Assembly (NCBI GenBank): GCA_031973435.1
Contig: DALYDA010000006.1
Span: 1-37,154, forward strand
Direction: 5' to 3'
Source of the DNA: HK-STAS-PATE-34 sp031973435
Lineage (GTDB): Bacteria; Patescibacteriota; Minisyncoccia; Phycocordibacterales; UBA9973
DNA: 37,154 nt
Positions within the stretch are counted from its first letter, which is position 1. Every line of letters starts with the position of its first letter. The notes under the pieces are model-generated. The model ran no database searches. It saw only the letters and a list, made by a program, of their open reading frames with translations, and was not told the DNA's origin. The translations under genes were made by a program, and so were the position numbers. Below are positions 15,854-21,395 of the stretch, piece by piece.

Positions 15854-16600
15854 TTACTCTAACGATTGTCTACACGAAAATATAATATCAATGAGAACAA
15901 TTGTATTAATTAATGAGAAATATAAAACCTCTGTTTTATTCGGTAAGCCTATATTGTCTAACTCATTTTTGAAAAATGCTTTTTGTCCTTCTTTCGTTTT
16001 AACAAAATCACCGAAAGGTTTTCCTGCGTTTTTCACTTCATCCAAGGAAATATTGTCCGTATTTTTTATAATTACTTCTTGAAAATTTGAAGCAAAACTA
16101 ATCAGCTTTTCTTCAGACTCTTTTTCACTCTGGTATTCATTAACGAGCCAGTTTTTCCAATCATTAAAAATTTCACTATTTTTGGAAATTCTTTGATTGG
16201 CCTCCTCAACGTAAGTTTTGAAATCCGAACTGAATAGTTCCAAATAGATAGACATTTTTTCAATATCAAAGCAAGGCGTTTCTTTCTCTTCTGCCAATTT
16301 TTCCATTGATCTTCCTAGCCCCGCCAAAACAGAAGAAATTAAAAAGCCCTCAAAATTAGCTAATTTTTCTTCCGGTATTTTGACCAACTCTCCATAAATA
16401 GGAAGTAAAATCTTTTTATAAAAGAAAATAAATCCTGAAACATTCAATCGCAAGCCAAAGCTTTTAAAGTCTTCAGATAATTCATCACAACTATCAGGGA
16501 TATTTATTTCGTAAATATCCTTATATTGAGTATCCTTTAGTTTTTCAAATATCTCTAATAATGTCTTGTTTAAATACATGTTTACGTATGCTTTTTCCAT
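15854..16600 (-). CDS. Hypothetical protein, 248 aa, paralogue of the 16675-17412 gene
   Basis: I start it at the ATG at 16600 (MEKAYVNMYLNKTLLEIFEKL). A longer frame reaches 16648, but its extra 16 codons are the translated promoter repeat (copy B), so they cannot be part of the protein made from that promoter. The protein shares much of its length with its neighbour: LNKTLLEIFEKLKDTQYKD at the N-terminus, GFIFFYKKILLP, EIFNDWKNWLV in the middle, and the C-terminal GLPNKTEVLYFSLINTIVLIDIIFSC. It looks like a soluble helical protein with some hydrophobic helices. Function unknown; no catalytic motif seen. The pair is an old tandem duplication. Confidence 0.7.
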   Translation of the reverse strand: MEKAYVNMYLNKTLLEIFEKLKDTQYKDIYEINIPDSCDELSEDFKSFGLRLNVSGFIFFYKKILLPIYGELVKIPEEKLANFEGFLISSVLAGLGRSMEKLAEEKETPCFDIEKMSIYLELFSSDFKTYVEEANQRISKNSEIFNDWKNWLVNEYQSEKESEEKLISFASNFQEVIIKNTDNISLDEVKNAGKPFGDFVKTKEGQKAFFKNELDNIGLPNKTEVLYFSLINTIVLIDIIFSCRQSLE

Positions 16601-16604
16601 AACA

Positions 16605-16645
16605 AAATTTTTCTTTACTTTATCAGAAAAAGTAAGTTTGTCAAA
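16605..16645 (-). repeat. 41-bp promoter repeat, copy B
   Basis: Minus strand: TTGACA (16639-16644), 16 bp, TAAAGT (16617-16622). Identical to copy C. It contains an inverted repeat TTACTTT/AAAGTAA with a 7-bp gap that spans the -10. Confidence 0.85.
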
Positions 16646-16647
16646 CA

Positions 16648-16674
16648 AATAAAAAAAACCTGAGTTAACAGGCT
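16648..16674 (-). terminator. Terminator of the 16675-17412 gene
   Basis: On the minus strand AGCCTG pairs with CAGGTT (16657-16674) and is followed by a long T-run. The copy B promoter begins right after. Confidence 0.75.
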
Positions 16675-17412
16675 TTATTCCATATTATGACCGCATGAAT
16701 AAATGACATCTGATAACACAAGTATTCTCAGAATTGAAAGATACAGTTCTTCTGTTTTGTCAGGAAAACCGTGCTTTTTTCTCTCATTTCGCCAAACCGC
16801 CTCATTTCCCTCTTTGGAATTATATAATTCCAAAAGTGGTTCGCCAGCTTTTTCAAGTTCCTCAATTGACTTATGCTCCTTAAGTTTGACTGCAAAATTT
16901 GAAACTACGTTAAAAAGTTTTTCATCATAACTTTTTTCAGCGTCAGATTTATAAATCATCCAATGTACCCATTCATTAAAAATCTCTTCATGATTTTTAA
17001 TATCTTCCCTCAATTCTTCCTTGAGTTTTTTGATATCATCCATATCAAATAAAGATCCAAAAATCATGTATTTATCACCATCAAAAGCACTTCTAAAATT
17101 ACCGCCAATGATATTTTTTAGAAGCGGAGAGAACGCCCCTAAAAGAAGAACAATCATTGCTCCATCAGGGTTCGTCAATAATTTTGACTCTGGTACTTTT
17201 TGTATCTTCTCTGAGACAGAAAAAAGTACTTTTCTAGAAAAAAATATAAATGCCAAAGTATTGACTCTGGATCCAAGTTCTCTGAAGGTTTTTGATATTT
17301 CCTCCGTAGTTCCAGCCTTCTCATTGATTTGATAAAGATCTTTGTACTTGGTTTTTTTGAGCTTTTCGAAGACATCAATTAATGTCTTATTCATGAGCAA
17401 CTTTATGTCCAT
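16675..17412 (-). CDS. Hypothetical protein, 245 aa, paralogue of the 15854-16600 gene
   Basis: 245 residues, beginning MDIKLLMNKTLIDVFEKLKK. It aligns by eye with the downstream gene along its whole length, including the FIFFSRKVLF segment, EIFNEWVHWMIY and the C-terminal GFPDKTEELYLSILRILVLSDVIYSC. Conserved positions include the NKTL start, W in the EIFN-W motif and the near-terminal cysteine. Hydrophobic stretches at about 50-65, 84-105 and 225-240 could be buried or membrane-contacting helices. I do not recognise the family. Its promoter (copy C) is identical to that of its paralogue, so the duplication copied gene plus promoter. Confidence 0.7.
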   Translation of the reverse strand: MDIKLLMNKTLIDVFEKLKKTKYKDLYQINEKAGTTEEISKTFRELGSRVNTLAFIFFSRKVLFSVSEKIQKVPESKLLTNPDGAMIVLLLGAFSPLLKNIIGGNFRSAFDGDKYMIFGSLFDMDDIKKLKEELREDIKNHEEIFNEWVHWMIYKSDAEKSYDEKLFNVVSNFAVKLKEHKSIEELEKAGEPLLELYNSKEGNEAVWRNERKKHGFPDKTEELYLSILRILVLSDVIYSCGHNME

Positions 17413-17416
17413 ATGA

Positions 17417-17457
17417 AAATTTTTCTTTACTTTATCAGAAAAAGTAAGTTTGTCAAA
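17417..17457 (-). repeat. 41-bp promoter repeat, copy C
   Basis: Minus strand: TTGACA (17451-17456), 16 bp, TAAAGT (17429-17434), A-rich leader, ATG at 17412. Identical to copy B at all 41 positions. Confidence 0.85.
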
Positions 17458-17463
17458 TGAAGT

Positions 17464-18315
17464 TTAAATAGTATATTCGCCTACTTTTGTCCTTTTTATA
17501 CGTAGTGCAAGTGCGGGATAGACAAGAGACTTCCCTATTTTTTCAGCAAGGACTCGCATATATGCACCACTCTCACACGAAACTTTTATTGAAACAACAA
17601 GCGCTTTATCCTCCCCATTTGTATCTTTCAGTTTCTCCCAACCTTCTATTATTTCTTCCTGCCGGAAATCCCCTTTTACTTTTTTTATCCTTTCGATTGA
17701 CTCATCCGCCACTTCCGCCACTTTCATCATTCTAGTATTTTGTAAAATAATAGAATTAATTACAACTTTGTGTTTCGGAGATTTGAAAATATGACCAAGT
17801 CTAGCCAGAGAAAAAAGTGGTTTTCCTCCAACTGTTCGAGAAGAATATTTTGGATATTCCTCTTCAAACTCTCCTACACAATTTTTTAAAACGTCTTGTA
17901 TTTTCTGTGTTACGTTTTGTTCCCCGTATTCCAACATATCGTCGTTTGGAAATTCTTTAATGTCTGGCGTCACAACACTTTGATCTTTATCTAGTTGTGA
18001 CGAGACCCGAAGACTTAAAGAATTTCCAGACATAAAAAATGGCTTTGTGTCCTGTATTTCCCCCAAAACATCTCCTGTGTCTGTCGACATTCCCAACAAA
18101 ACTTCCACCTCATACTCTTTTGAAAGTTTAAGATACTTTTCTTTTTCATGAACAGCTTCTCCTACTAGAACAATCAAAAGCCCTTCCGCCATTGGATCAA
18201 GCCGTCCAGCATAAGTTGCCTTCACATCTTTTGGGATAGCCCCTTCTTCTTTGGAGCGATTGATACACTCAAGAGGAGTCTCTCCTTCTTTTTTATACAA
18301 AATTATTGGATTCAT
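17464..18315 (-). CDS. truB: tRNA pseudouridine-55 synthase
   Basis: 283 residues from the ATG at 18315; an in-frame TTG 21 bp upstream is unlikely because the -10 box lies between. The catalytic motif YAGRLDPMAEGLL (Asp40) follows the N-terminal ILYKKEGETPLECINR, the equivalent of the usual K-P-x-G-x-T-S segment. Further family segments are KEYEVEVLLGMSTDTGDVLG, SSRTVGGKPLFSLARLG and SCESGAYMRVLAEKIG. TruB makes the pseudouridine in the T loop of tRNAs. The middle (about 95-150) holds an extra charged stretch (SSQLDKDQSVVTPDIKEFPNDD), and no C-terminal PUA domain is evident. It converges on the copy C promoter without a visible terminator. Confidence 0.93.
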   Translation of the reverse strand: MNPIILYKKEGETPLECINRSKEEGAIPKDVKATYAGRLDPMAEGLLIVLVGEAVHEKEKYLKLSKEYEVEVLLGMSTDTGDVLGEIQDTKPFFMSGNSLSLRVSSQLDKDQSVVTPDIKEFPNDDMLEYGEQNVTQKIQDVLKNCVGEFEEEYPKYSSRTVGGKPLFSLARLGHIFKSPKHKVVINSIILQNTRMMKVAEVADESIERIKKVKGDFRQEEIIEGWEKLKDTNGEDKALVVSIKVSCESGAYMRVLAEKIGKSLVYPALALRIKRTKVGEYTI

Positions 18316-18322
18316 TGTTTTT

Positions 18323-18328
18323 AGTATA
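18323..18328 (-). promoter_or_regulatory. -10 element of truB
   Basis: TATACT on the minus strand, 7 bp before the ATG; no good -35 seen. Predicts a leaderless or nearly leaderless mRNA. Confidence 0.45.
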
Positions 18329-18351
18329 CCTGGCAATATATAGATTAAAAC

Positions 18352-18380
18352 TTGAATATATATTCAAATTGTGTTATAAA
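18352..18380 (+). promoter_or_regulatory. Promoter of the lipoprotein gene with a palindromic -35
   Basis: TTGAAT (18352-18357), 17-bp spacer ending TGT, TATAAA (18375-18380). The perfect 16-bp palindrome TTGAATATATATTCAA (18352-18367) begins at the -35 and runs into the spacer, a natural position for a repressor. Confidence 0.7.
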
Positions 18381-18405
18381 ATAGCCTGACAAAAAAATTG
18401 GTCCG

Positions 18406-18762
18406 ATGAAAATGAAATTGTTCTTTTTAAATTTGTGTTTTGTGTTTTTTTCAGGATGCACACTCTTGGAACTACCCGAGCCGACAAAATCCGACGAGGA
18501 AATATCGTATGAAAAACATCTCGATATTTACTTCGTAATCGAGGATTCACTGGCAGTGAAAGCTGTCTGGCCACACAATAATCCCTATGACACTGTCATG
18601 AGGAAAATGTACGGGACAGCTCCTTTCTGGGAGCTGTATGAGGACTTTGTGTATACAAAAGAAGTCCTCGGAAAACAAAGTCTCTCGGGGTGGATAGACG
18701 TAGGGACAAAAACTGTCATCGGTTGGTATGATGCCAATGGTGACAAAAATAACGATTATTAA
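18406..18762 (+). CDS. Small putative lipoprotein, 118 aa
   Basis: 118 residues. The N-terminus MKMKLFFLNLCFVFFSGC is a lipoprotein signal peptide with an imperfect lipobox (FSGC, Cys18). The mature part is acidic, with LDIYFVIEDSLAVKAVWPHNNPYD and a C-terminal DANGDKNND stretch reminiscent of a calcium-binding loop, though it is not a complete EF-hand or dockerin. The second methionine (codon 3) could also start it. I recognise no family. It diverges from truB, is the only plus-strand gene between 4338 and 21395, and has its own promoter and terminator, as an inserted single-gene unit would. Confidence 0.7.
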   Translation: MKMKLFFLNLCFVFFSGCTLLELPEPTKSDEEISYEKHLDIYFVIEDSLAVKAVWPHNNPYDTVMRKMYGTAPFWELYEDFVYTKEVLGKQSLSGWIDVGTKTVIGWYDANGDKNNDY

Positions 18763-18790
18763 GCTCTATTTATTTAGAGCTTTTTTATTT
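18761..18790. terminator. Bidirectional terminator between lipoprotein gene and trmD
   Basis: AAGCTCTA (18761-18768) and TAGAGCTT (18775-18782) form a perfect 8-bp stem with a 6-nt loop and a T-run. It overlaps the lipoprotein stop codon. Confidence 0.85.
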
Positions 18791-19468
18791 TTTAGATTTA
18801 GAAACTTTCCACTCTTCTATTTTTTTATGATCTCCTGAAAGTAGGACCTTGGGAACACGATATTTCTTTCCTCTATGTTCCAGAATTTCTGGACGAGTAT
18901 AGAACTCATCTGCTGAGACCCTTTCTTCTTCTAATGATTCAAATTTACCGAGCACGCCTTTCACCTGTCTTGCCATACAATCTAGAACAACCATCGCGGG
19001 CAATTCCCCTCCCGTCAGAACATAATCTCCGATAGATATTTTTTCAGTCTTAAGTACCTTGTCCACACGAGCATCTATTCCTTCATATCGTCCGCAAATG
19101 AGAACAATGTCTGTATATTTTTTTACAGAAGTTTTAGCATATTCTGTTGTGAACTTTTTACCTCCAGGAAAAAAGTTCACAATTTTAATCTTGCCCCCCT
19201 TTTTTACTTTTTTAATTGCGCTTTCAACTGCCTTTATAACAGGCTCCGCGCGAAGTATCATTCCTGGACCTCCTCCATATGGTCTATCGTCCACAATCTG
19301 AGAGATGTTGCCATCCGGCCAAACCTTTTTGTATTTTCCAGTGACAAATTTCCTTGGATTATAAAAAGAAATTTTTATTTTTTTCTCCTTTACAGCACGT
19401 CCAATTATCGACTCCCCAATATAGGAATCGAAGCTTTCGGGAAAGATTGTGATTACGTGGAAATGCAT
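18785..19468 (-). CDS. trmD: tRNA (guanine-37-N1)-methyltransferase
   Basis: 227 residues from the ATG at 19468 (MHFHVITIFPESF, the usual TrmD start). The open frame continues 51 codons upstream, but that part does not look like the family. Signatures: DDRPYGGGPGMILRAEPV, ICGRYEGIDARV and the trefoil-knot segment ISIGDYVLTGGELPAMVVLDCMARQVKGVLG. TrmD methylates G37 next to the anticodon and prevents +1 frameshifting. A TATACT element ends about 7 bp before the ATG, so the mRNA may be leaderless. In many bacteria trmD follows rpsP, a KH gene and rimM; here an unrelated gene sits between. Confidence 0.95.
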   Translation of the reverse strand: MHFHVITIFPESFDSYIGESIIGRAVKEKKIKISFYNPRKFVTGKYKKVWPDGNISQIVDDRPYGGGPGMILRAEPVIKAVESAIKKVKKGGKIKIVNFFPGGKKFTTEYAKTSVKKYTDIVLICGRYEGIDARVDKVLKTEKISIGDYVLTGGELPAMVVLDCMARQVKGVLGKFESLEEERVSADEFYTRPEILEHRGKKYRVPKVLLSGDHKKIEEWKVSKSKK

Positions 19469-19515
19469 AATATTAGTATATAAGACACAGCGTATAGCGG
19501 ATAGTGAAAAAAAGC

Positions 19516-19544
19516 AAATAAAAAAAGGCGAATATGATCGCCTT
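19516..19544 (-). terminator. Terminator of the 19552-20097 gene
   Basis: AAGGCGA/TCGCCTT (19525-19531, 19538-19544) with a 6-nt loop and a T-run on the minus strand. Confidence 0.85.
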
Positions 19545-19551
19545 AAAAACT

Positions 19552-20097
19552 TTACCAATTTATTACTAGAATCCGAAGAGAGAATGCAAACGGTACATTT
19601 TTCATTTTTCTCCCAAAGCAAATTCTTGAGATAAAATAATATATAACCTGATCTGGTATATCCTTTTCTTTTATACTGCCACCCATACCCTCATGTGTGA
19701 GCCAGTATTCCATTTCCTTTTTCTCTTCTTCATGCAAATCCCAATATAGTTCCACAATATCTCCTGTTTCAAAGGAATCTACGGTAAAACTTGCATTGGT
19801 GTCGTAAGCGAGTTTTATTTTTTTAAATCCATCAGCAACTGGATAGACTCCGTCCCTACCACCAGGTCCATCTAGTTTTATTAGACCCTTGTCAAAAAGT
19901 AAAGAATTCCTATACACGCTTATTTCACTCCCTAAAGCAAAGATACCTACACGGATATTTTTAAAATAAACCGAATTGTCATACTTGCTTGCTTCTTCTT
20001 GGTAGGGACTTTTTATGCAAAATTGTTTTCCATAACCATCCTCTATGACAGAAAATTGTATTTTTTGCATAGAAGATACTTCTATCAGCTTATTCAT
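19552..20097 (-). CDS. Hypothetical protein, 181 aa
   Basis: 181 residues, beta-rich in appearance (IQFSVIEDGYGKQFCIKSP, NIRVGIFALGSEISVYRNS, NASFTVDSFETGDIVELYWDL), with a more helical C-terminal third. There is no signal peptide. Methionine 10 (MQKIQFSVIED) is an alternative start. I checked whether it could be RimM, which is expected between the KH gene and trmD, but the RimM motifs are absent. Function unknown. It is preceded by a TTGACA-16-TAGAGT promoter of the orphan-gene type and followed by its own terminator, so it is transcriptionally independent of the ribosomal and tRNA genes around it. Confidence 0.65.
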   Translation of the reverse strand: MNKLIEVSSMQKIQFSVIEDGYGKQFCIKSPYQEEASKYDNSVYFKNIRVGIFALGSEISVYRNSLLFDKGLIKLDGPGGRDGVYPVADGFKKIKLAYDTNASFTVDSFETGDIVELYWDLHEEEKKEMEYWLTHEGMGGSIKEKDIPDQVIYYFISRICFGRKMKNVPFAFSLRILVINW

Positions 20098-20111
20098 TTG
20101 TTTTTTTCTTT

Positions 20112-20139
20112 ACTCTATACTTTTCCTTTACTTTGTCAA
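20112..20139 (-). promoter_or_regulatory. Orphan-type promoter of the 19552-20097 gene
   Basis: Minus strand: TTGACA (20134-20139), 16-bp spacer, TAGAGT (20112-20117), followed by AAAGAAAAA as in copies B and C. ATG 14 bp downstream. Confidence 0.75.
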
Positions 20140-20141
20140 AT

Positions 20142-20174
20142 AAAAAACATCTCGGTTTCCCGAAATGTTTTTTA
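20142..20174. terminator. Terminator of the KH-domain gene
   Basis: ACATCTCGG (20147-20155) and CCGAAATGT (20160-20168) form a 9-bp stem. On the minus strand the loop is GAAA. Flanking A- and T-runs allow both directions. Confidence 0.85.
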
Positions 20175-20190
20175 TTTTTATTTCTTAGAT

Positions 20191-20532
20191 TTAGATCCCT
20201 TTTAGGTCTTCCATTGCTTCGTCAACTGATGAAGCTGAAGCGCTTGGAGTACCCTCTGTTACTGATCTCTTTCCTCCTTCTGGCTCATTGATCTTTAGGT
20301 TTACTCGAGCGTTGTTTTTCATACCGATAACTCGTAGTAGTGTTCGGATAGCCTTTGCAGTGTTTCCTTGTCGTCCGATTATTTTACCCATATCTGCTGG
20401 GTTTACAGTTAGCGTTATAAGTACTCCCATTTCATCAACACTTCTATCAACTACAACGTCACTTGGGTTGTCTACTAGTGACTTCACTACATACTCTAGG
20501 AATTCTTTGTCGATTTCCATATATTCATTCAA
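20191..20532 (-). CDS. KH-domain RNA-binding protein (KhpA-like)
   Basis: 113 residues. A single type II KH-like domain (about 8-85) carries the RNA-gripping loop GKIIGRQG (49-56), after the family segment DEMGVLITLTVNPADM. The C-terminal 25 residues (GKRSVTEGTPSASASSVDEAMEDL) are a flexible Ser/Ala-rich tail. Methionine 5 (MEIDKEFLEY, 20520) is an alternative start. KhpA proteins bind many RNAs and are usually encoded between rpsP and rimM/trmD; here the neighbours rpsP and trmD are present but separated by orphans. A strong promoter (20583-20611) precedes it, and its leader can form a CCAGA/TCTGG hairpin. Confidence 0.88.
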   Translation of the reverse strand: MNEYMEIDKEFLEYVVKSLVDNPSDVVVDRSVDEMGVLITLTVNPADMGKIIGRQGNTAKAIRTLLRVIGMKNNARVNLKINEPEGGKRSVTEGTPSASASSVDEAMEDLKGI

Positions 20533-20582
20533 ATCGTTACTTGTATTAATACTCCAGACTTACGACACTCTGGATCTGTGCC

Positions 20583-20611
20583 AGTATACCACCGAAATAA
20601 TCCGAGTTCAA
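20583..20611 (-). promoter_or_regulatory. Promoter of the KH-domain gene
   Basis: Minus strand: TTGAAC (20606-20611), 17-bp spacer ending TGG, TATACT (20583-20588). A leader of about 45 nt includes a small hairpin. Confidence 0.75.
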
Positions 20612-20621
20612 GGATAATATA

Positions 20622-20653
20622 AAATAAAAAAACACCCAATATTATGAGCGTTT
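20622..20653 (-). terminator. Terminator of the 20658-20876 gene
   Basis: AACGCTC/GGGTGTT (minus strand, 20631-20652) pair with two G-U pairs, followed by a T-run. Confidence 0.6.
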
Positions 20654-20657
20654 AACT

Positions 20658-20876
20658 TTAAGAAAAAATTGTTTTCTTTCTTTTTGTCCATATAAGGATG
20701 ATTCCGGTGATAGGAAGAGCGGAAAGTGCAAAGAAAATTATTTGTACTAATCCTGCACTCATCATTTCTTTTATAGACTTATATTCTGTGTACCCGCCTG
20801 ACATTGAAAAGAAATACAAGAAAAAAGTAACCCCGAGTAGCAAAGCAGTTGCTACAATTTTACTTAAAATAACCAT
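20658..20876 (-). CDS. Small two-helix membrane protein, 72 aa
   Basis: 72 residues. Two hydrophobic helices (about 5-26 and 44-64) are joined by a polar loop (GGYTEYKSIKEMMSAG), with a positive C-terminus (WTKRKKTIFS). This charge pattern puts the C-terminus inside the cell. I recognise no family. A possible extended -10 (TGT-TAATCT) lies about 17 bp upstream of the ATG but is weak. A terminator follows and the rpsP terminator precedes, so it is another single-gene unit inserted between rpsP and the KH gene. Confidence 0.6.
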   Translation of the reverse strand: MVILSKIVATALLLGVTFFLYFFSMSGGYTEYKSIKEMMSAGLVQIIFFALSALPITGIILIWTKRKKTIFS

Positions 20877-20910
20877 ATGCTTGAATTTTTTTTAGATTAA
20901 CAAATCGTTT

Positions 20911-20951
20911 AATAAAAAACAACCCCGACAGAGTCGAGGTTGTTTTTTATT
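20911..20951. terminator. Terminator of rpsP
   Basis: AACAACC-C-CGAC (20918-20929) and GTCG-A-GGTTGTT (20933-20944) form an 11-bp stem with one mismatch, flanked by A- and T-runs. Confidence 0.9.
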
Positions 20952-20954
20952 CTT

Positions 20955-21260
20955 TTACTTATTCTTTAGTTCTTTTCTAGGTTTTGTAGGAGACTTTCGT
21001 GATAGAGAATTTTTCTTCTTCCCTTCTATTGCACCTTGTGCAACAAGGAAGTTATGAACTGTGTCAGAAAGTTTGACTCCGTCCTTCATACGTCGGACAA
21101 TCTCATCTTTTTTGAATTCTGTCTTTCCAGCTTTAGCATCATAGAAACCTAAAATGTCTATGAACTTACCACTTTTTGGACCGTTTTTTGAGTCAGTCAA
21201 AACAACCCGGAAATAGGGTTCATTTTTGCGACCTGTTCTTTGCATTCTTATCATTAACAT
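20955..21260 (-). CDS. rpsP: Ribosomal protein S16
   Basis: 101 residues from MLMIRMQRTGRKN. The family core is clear: RMQRTGRKNEPYFRVVLTDSKNGPKSGKFIDILGFYDAKAG. The C-terminus is lysine-rich (KKKNSLSRKSPTKPRKELKNK), a common basic tail. The open frame begins nine codons earlier, but those codons overlap the -10 box. The promoter (TTGACT-17-TAATAT) ends 8 bp before this ATG, so the transcript is probably leaderless. S16 is an early 30S assembly protein. The gene is transcribed alone here. Confidence 0.95.
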   Translation of the reverse strand: MLMIRMQRTGRKNEPYFRVVLTDSKNGPKSGKFIDILGFYDAKAGKTEFKKDEIVRRMKDGVKLSDTVHNFLVAQGAIEGKKKNSLSRKSPTKPRKELKNK

Positions 21261-21268
21261 ACCGCACG

Positions 21269-21297
21269 ATATTAACAAATAATCCAAGATGAGTCAA
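21269..21297 (-). promoter_or_regulatory. Promoter of rpsP
   Basis: Minus strand: TTGACT (21292-21297), 17-bp spacer, TAATAT (21269-21274). The ATG at 21260 is 8 bp downstream. Confidence 0.7.
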
Positions 21298-21331
21298 CCT
21301 GGTTCCGACACTTGTGCAATTTTACCAGATC

Positions 21332-21343
21332 CCTGCCTGCCGG
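21332..21343 (+). repeat. Intergenic CCTGCCTGCCGG motif
   Basis: GC-rich 12-mer in an AT-rich intergenic region. The same 12-mer occurs inverted at 31599-31610, also intergenic. Confidence 0.5.
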
Positions 21344-21378
21344 CTAGTAGATACTACCGGGTCAAATCCCCCTTCCTA

Positions 21379-21387
21379 TGCTAATAT
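21379..21387 (+). promoter_or_regulatory. Extended -10 promoter of rnr
   Basis: TGC-TAATAT ends 8 bp before the ATG at 21396. It overlaps the upstream in-frame ATG (21378), which argues against that start. Confidence 0.55.
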
Positions 21388-21395
21388 CTATATAT

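Noticed and set aside
18316..18336. Longer truB starting at a TTG
   Set aside because: The extra seven codons contain the -10 element and do not match the family; the ATG at 18315 fits.
19469..19621. 51-residue N-terminal extension of TrmD
   Set aside because: It overlaps the terminator region of the neighbouring gene and has no resemblance to TrmD, which normally starts at the MHFHVITIFP-type segment.
19552..20097. RimM, expected between the KH gene and trmD
   Set aside because: The RimM N-terminal and PRC-barrel motifs are absent and the gene has an orphan-type promoter.
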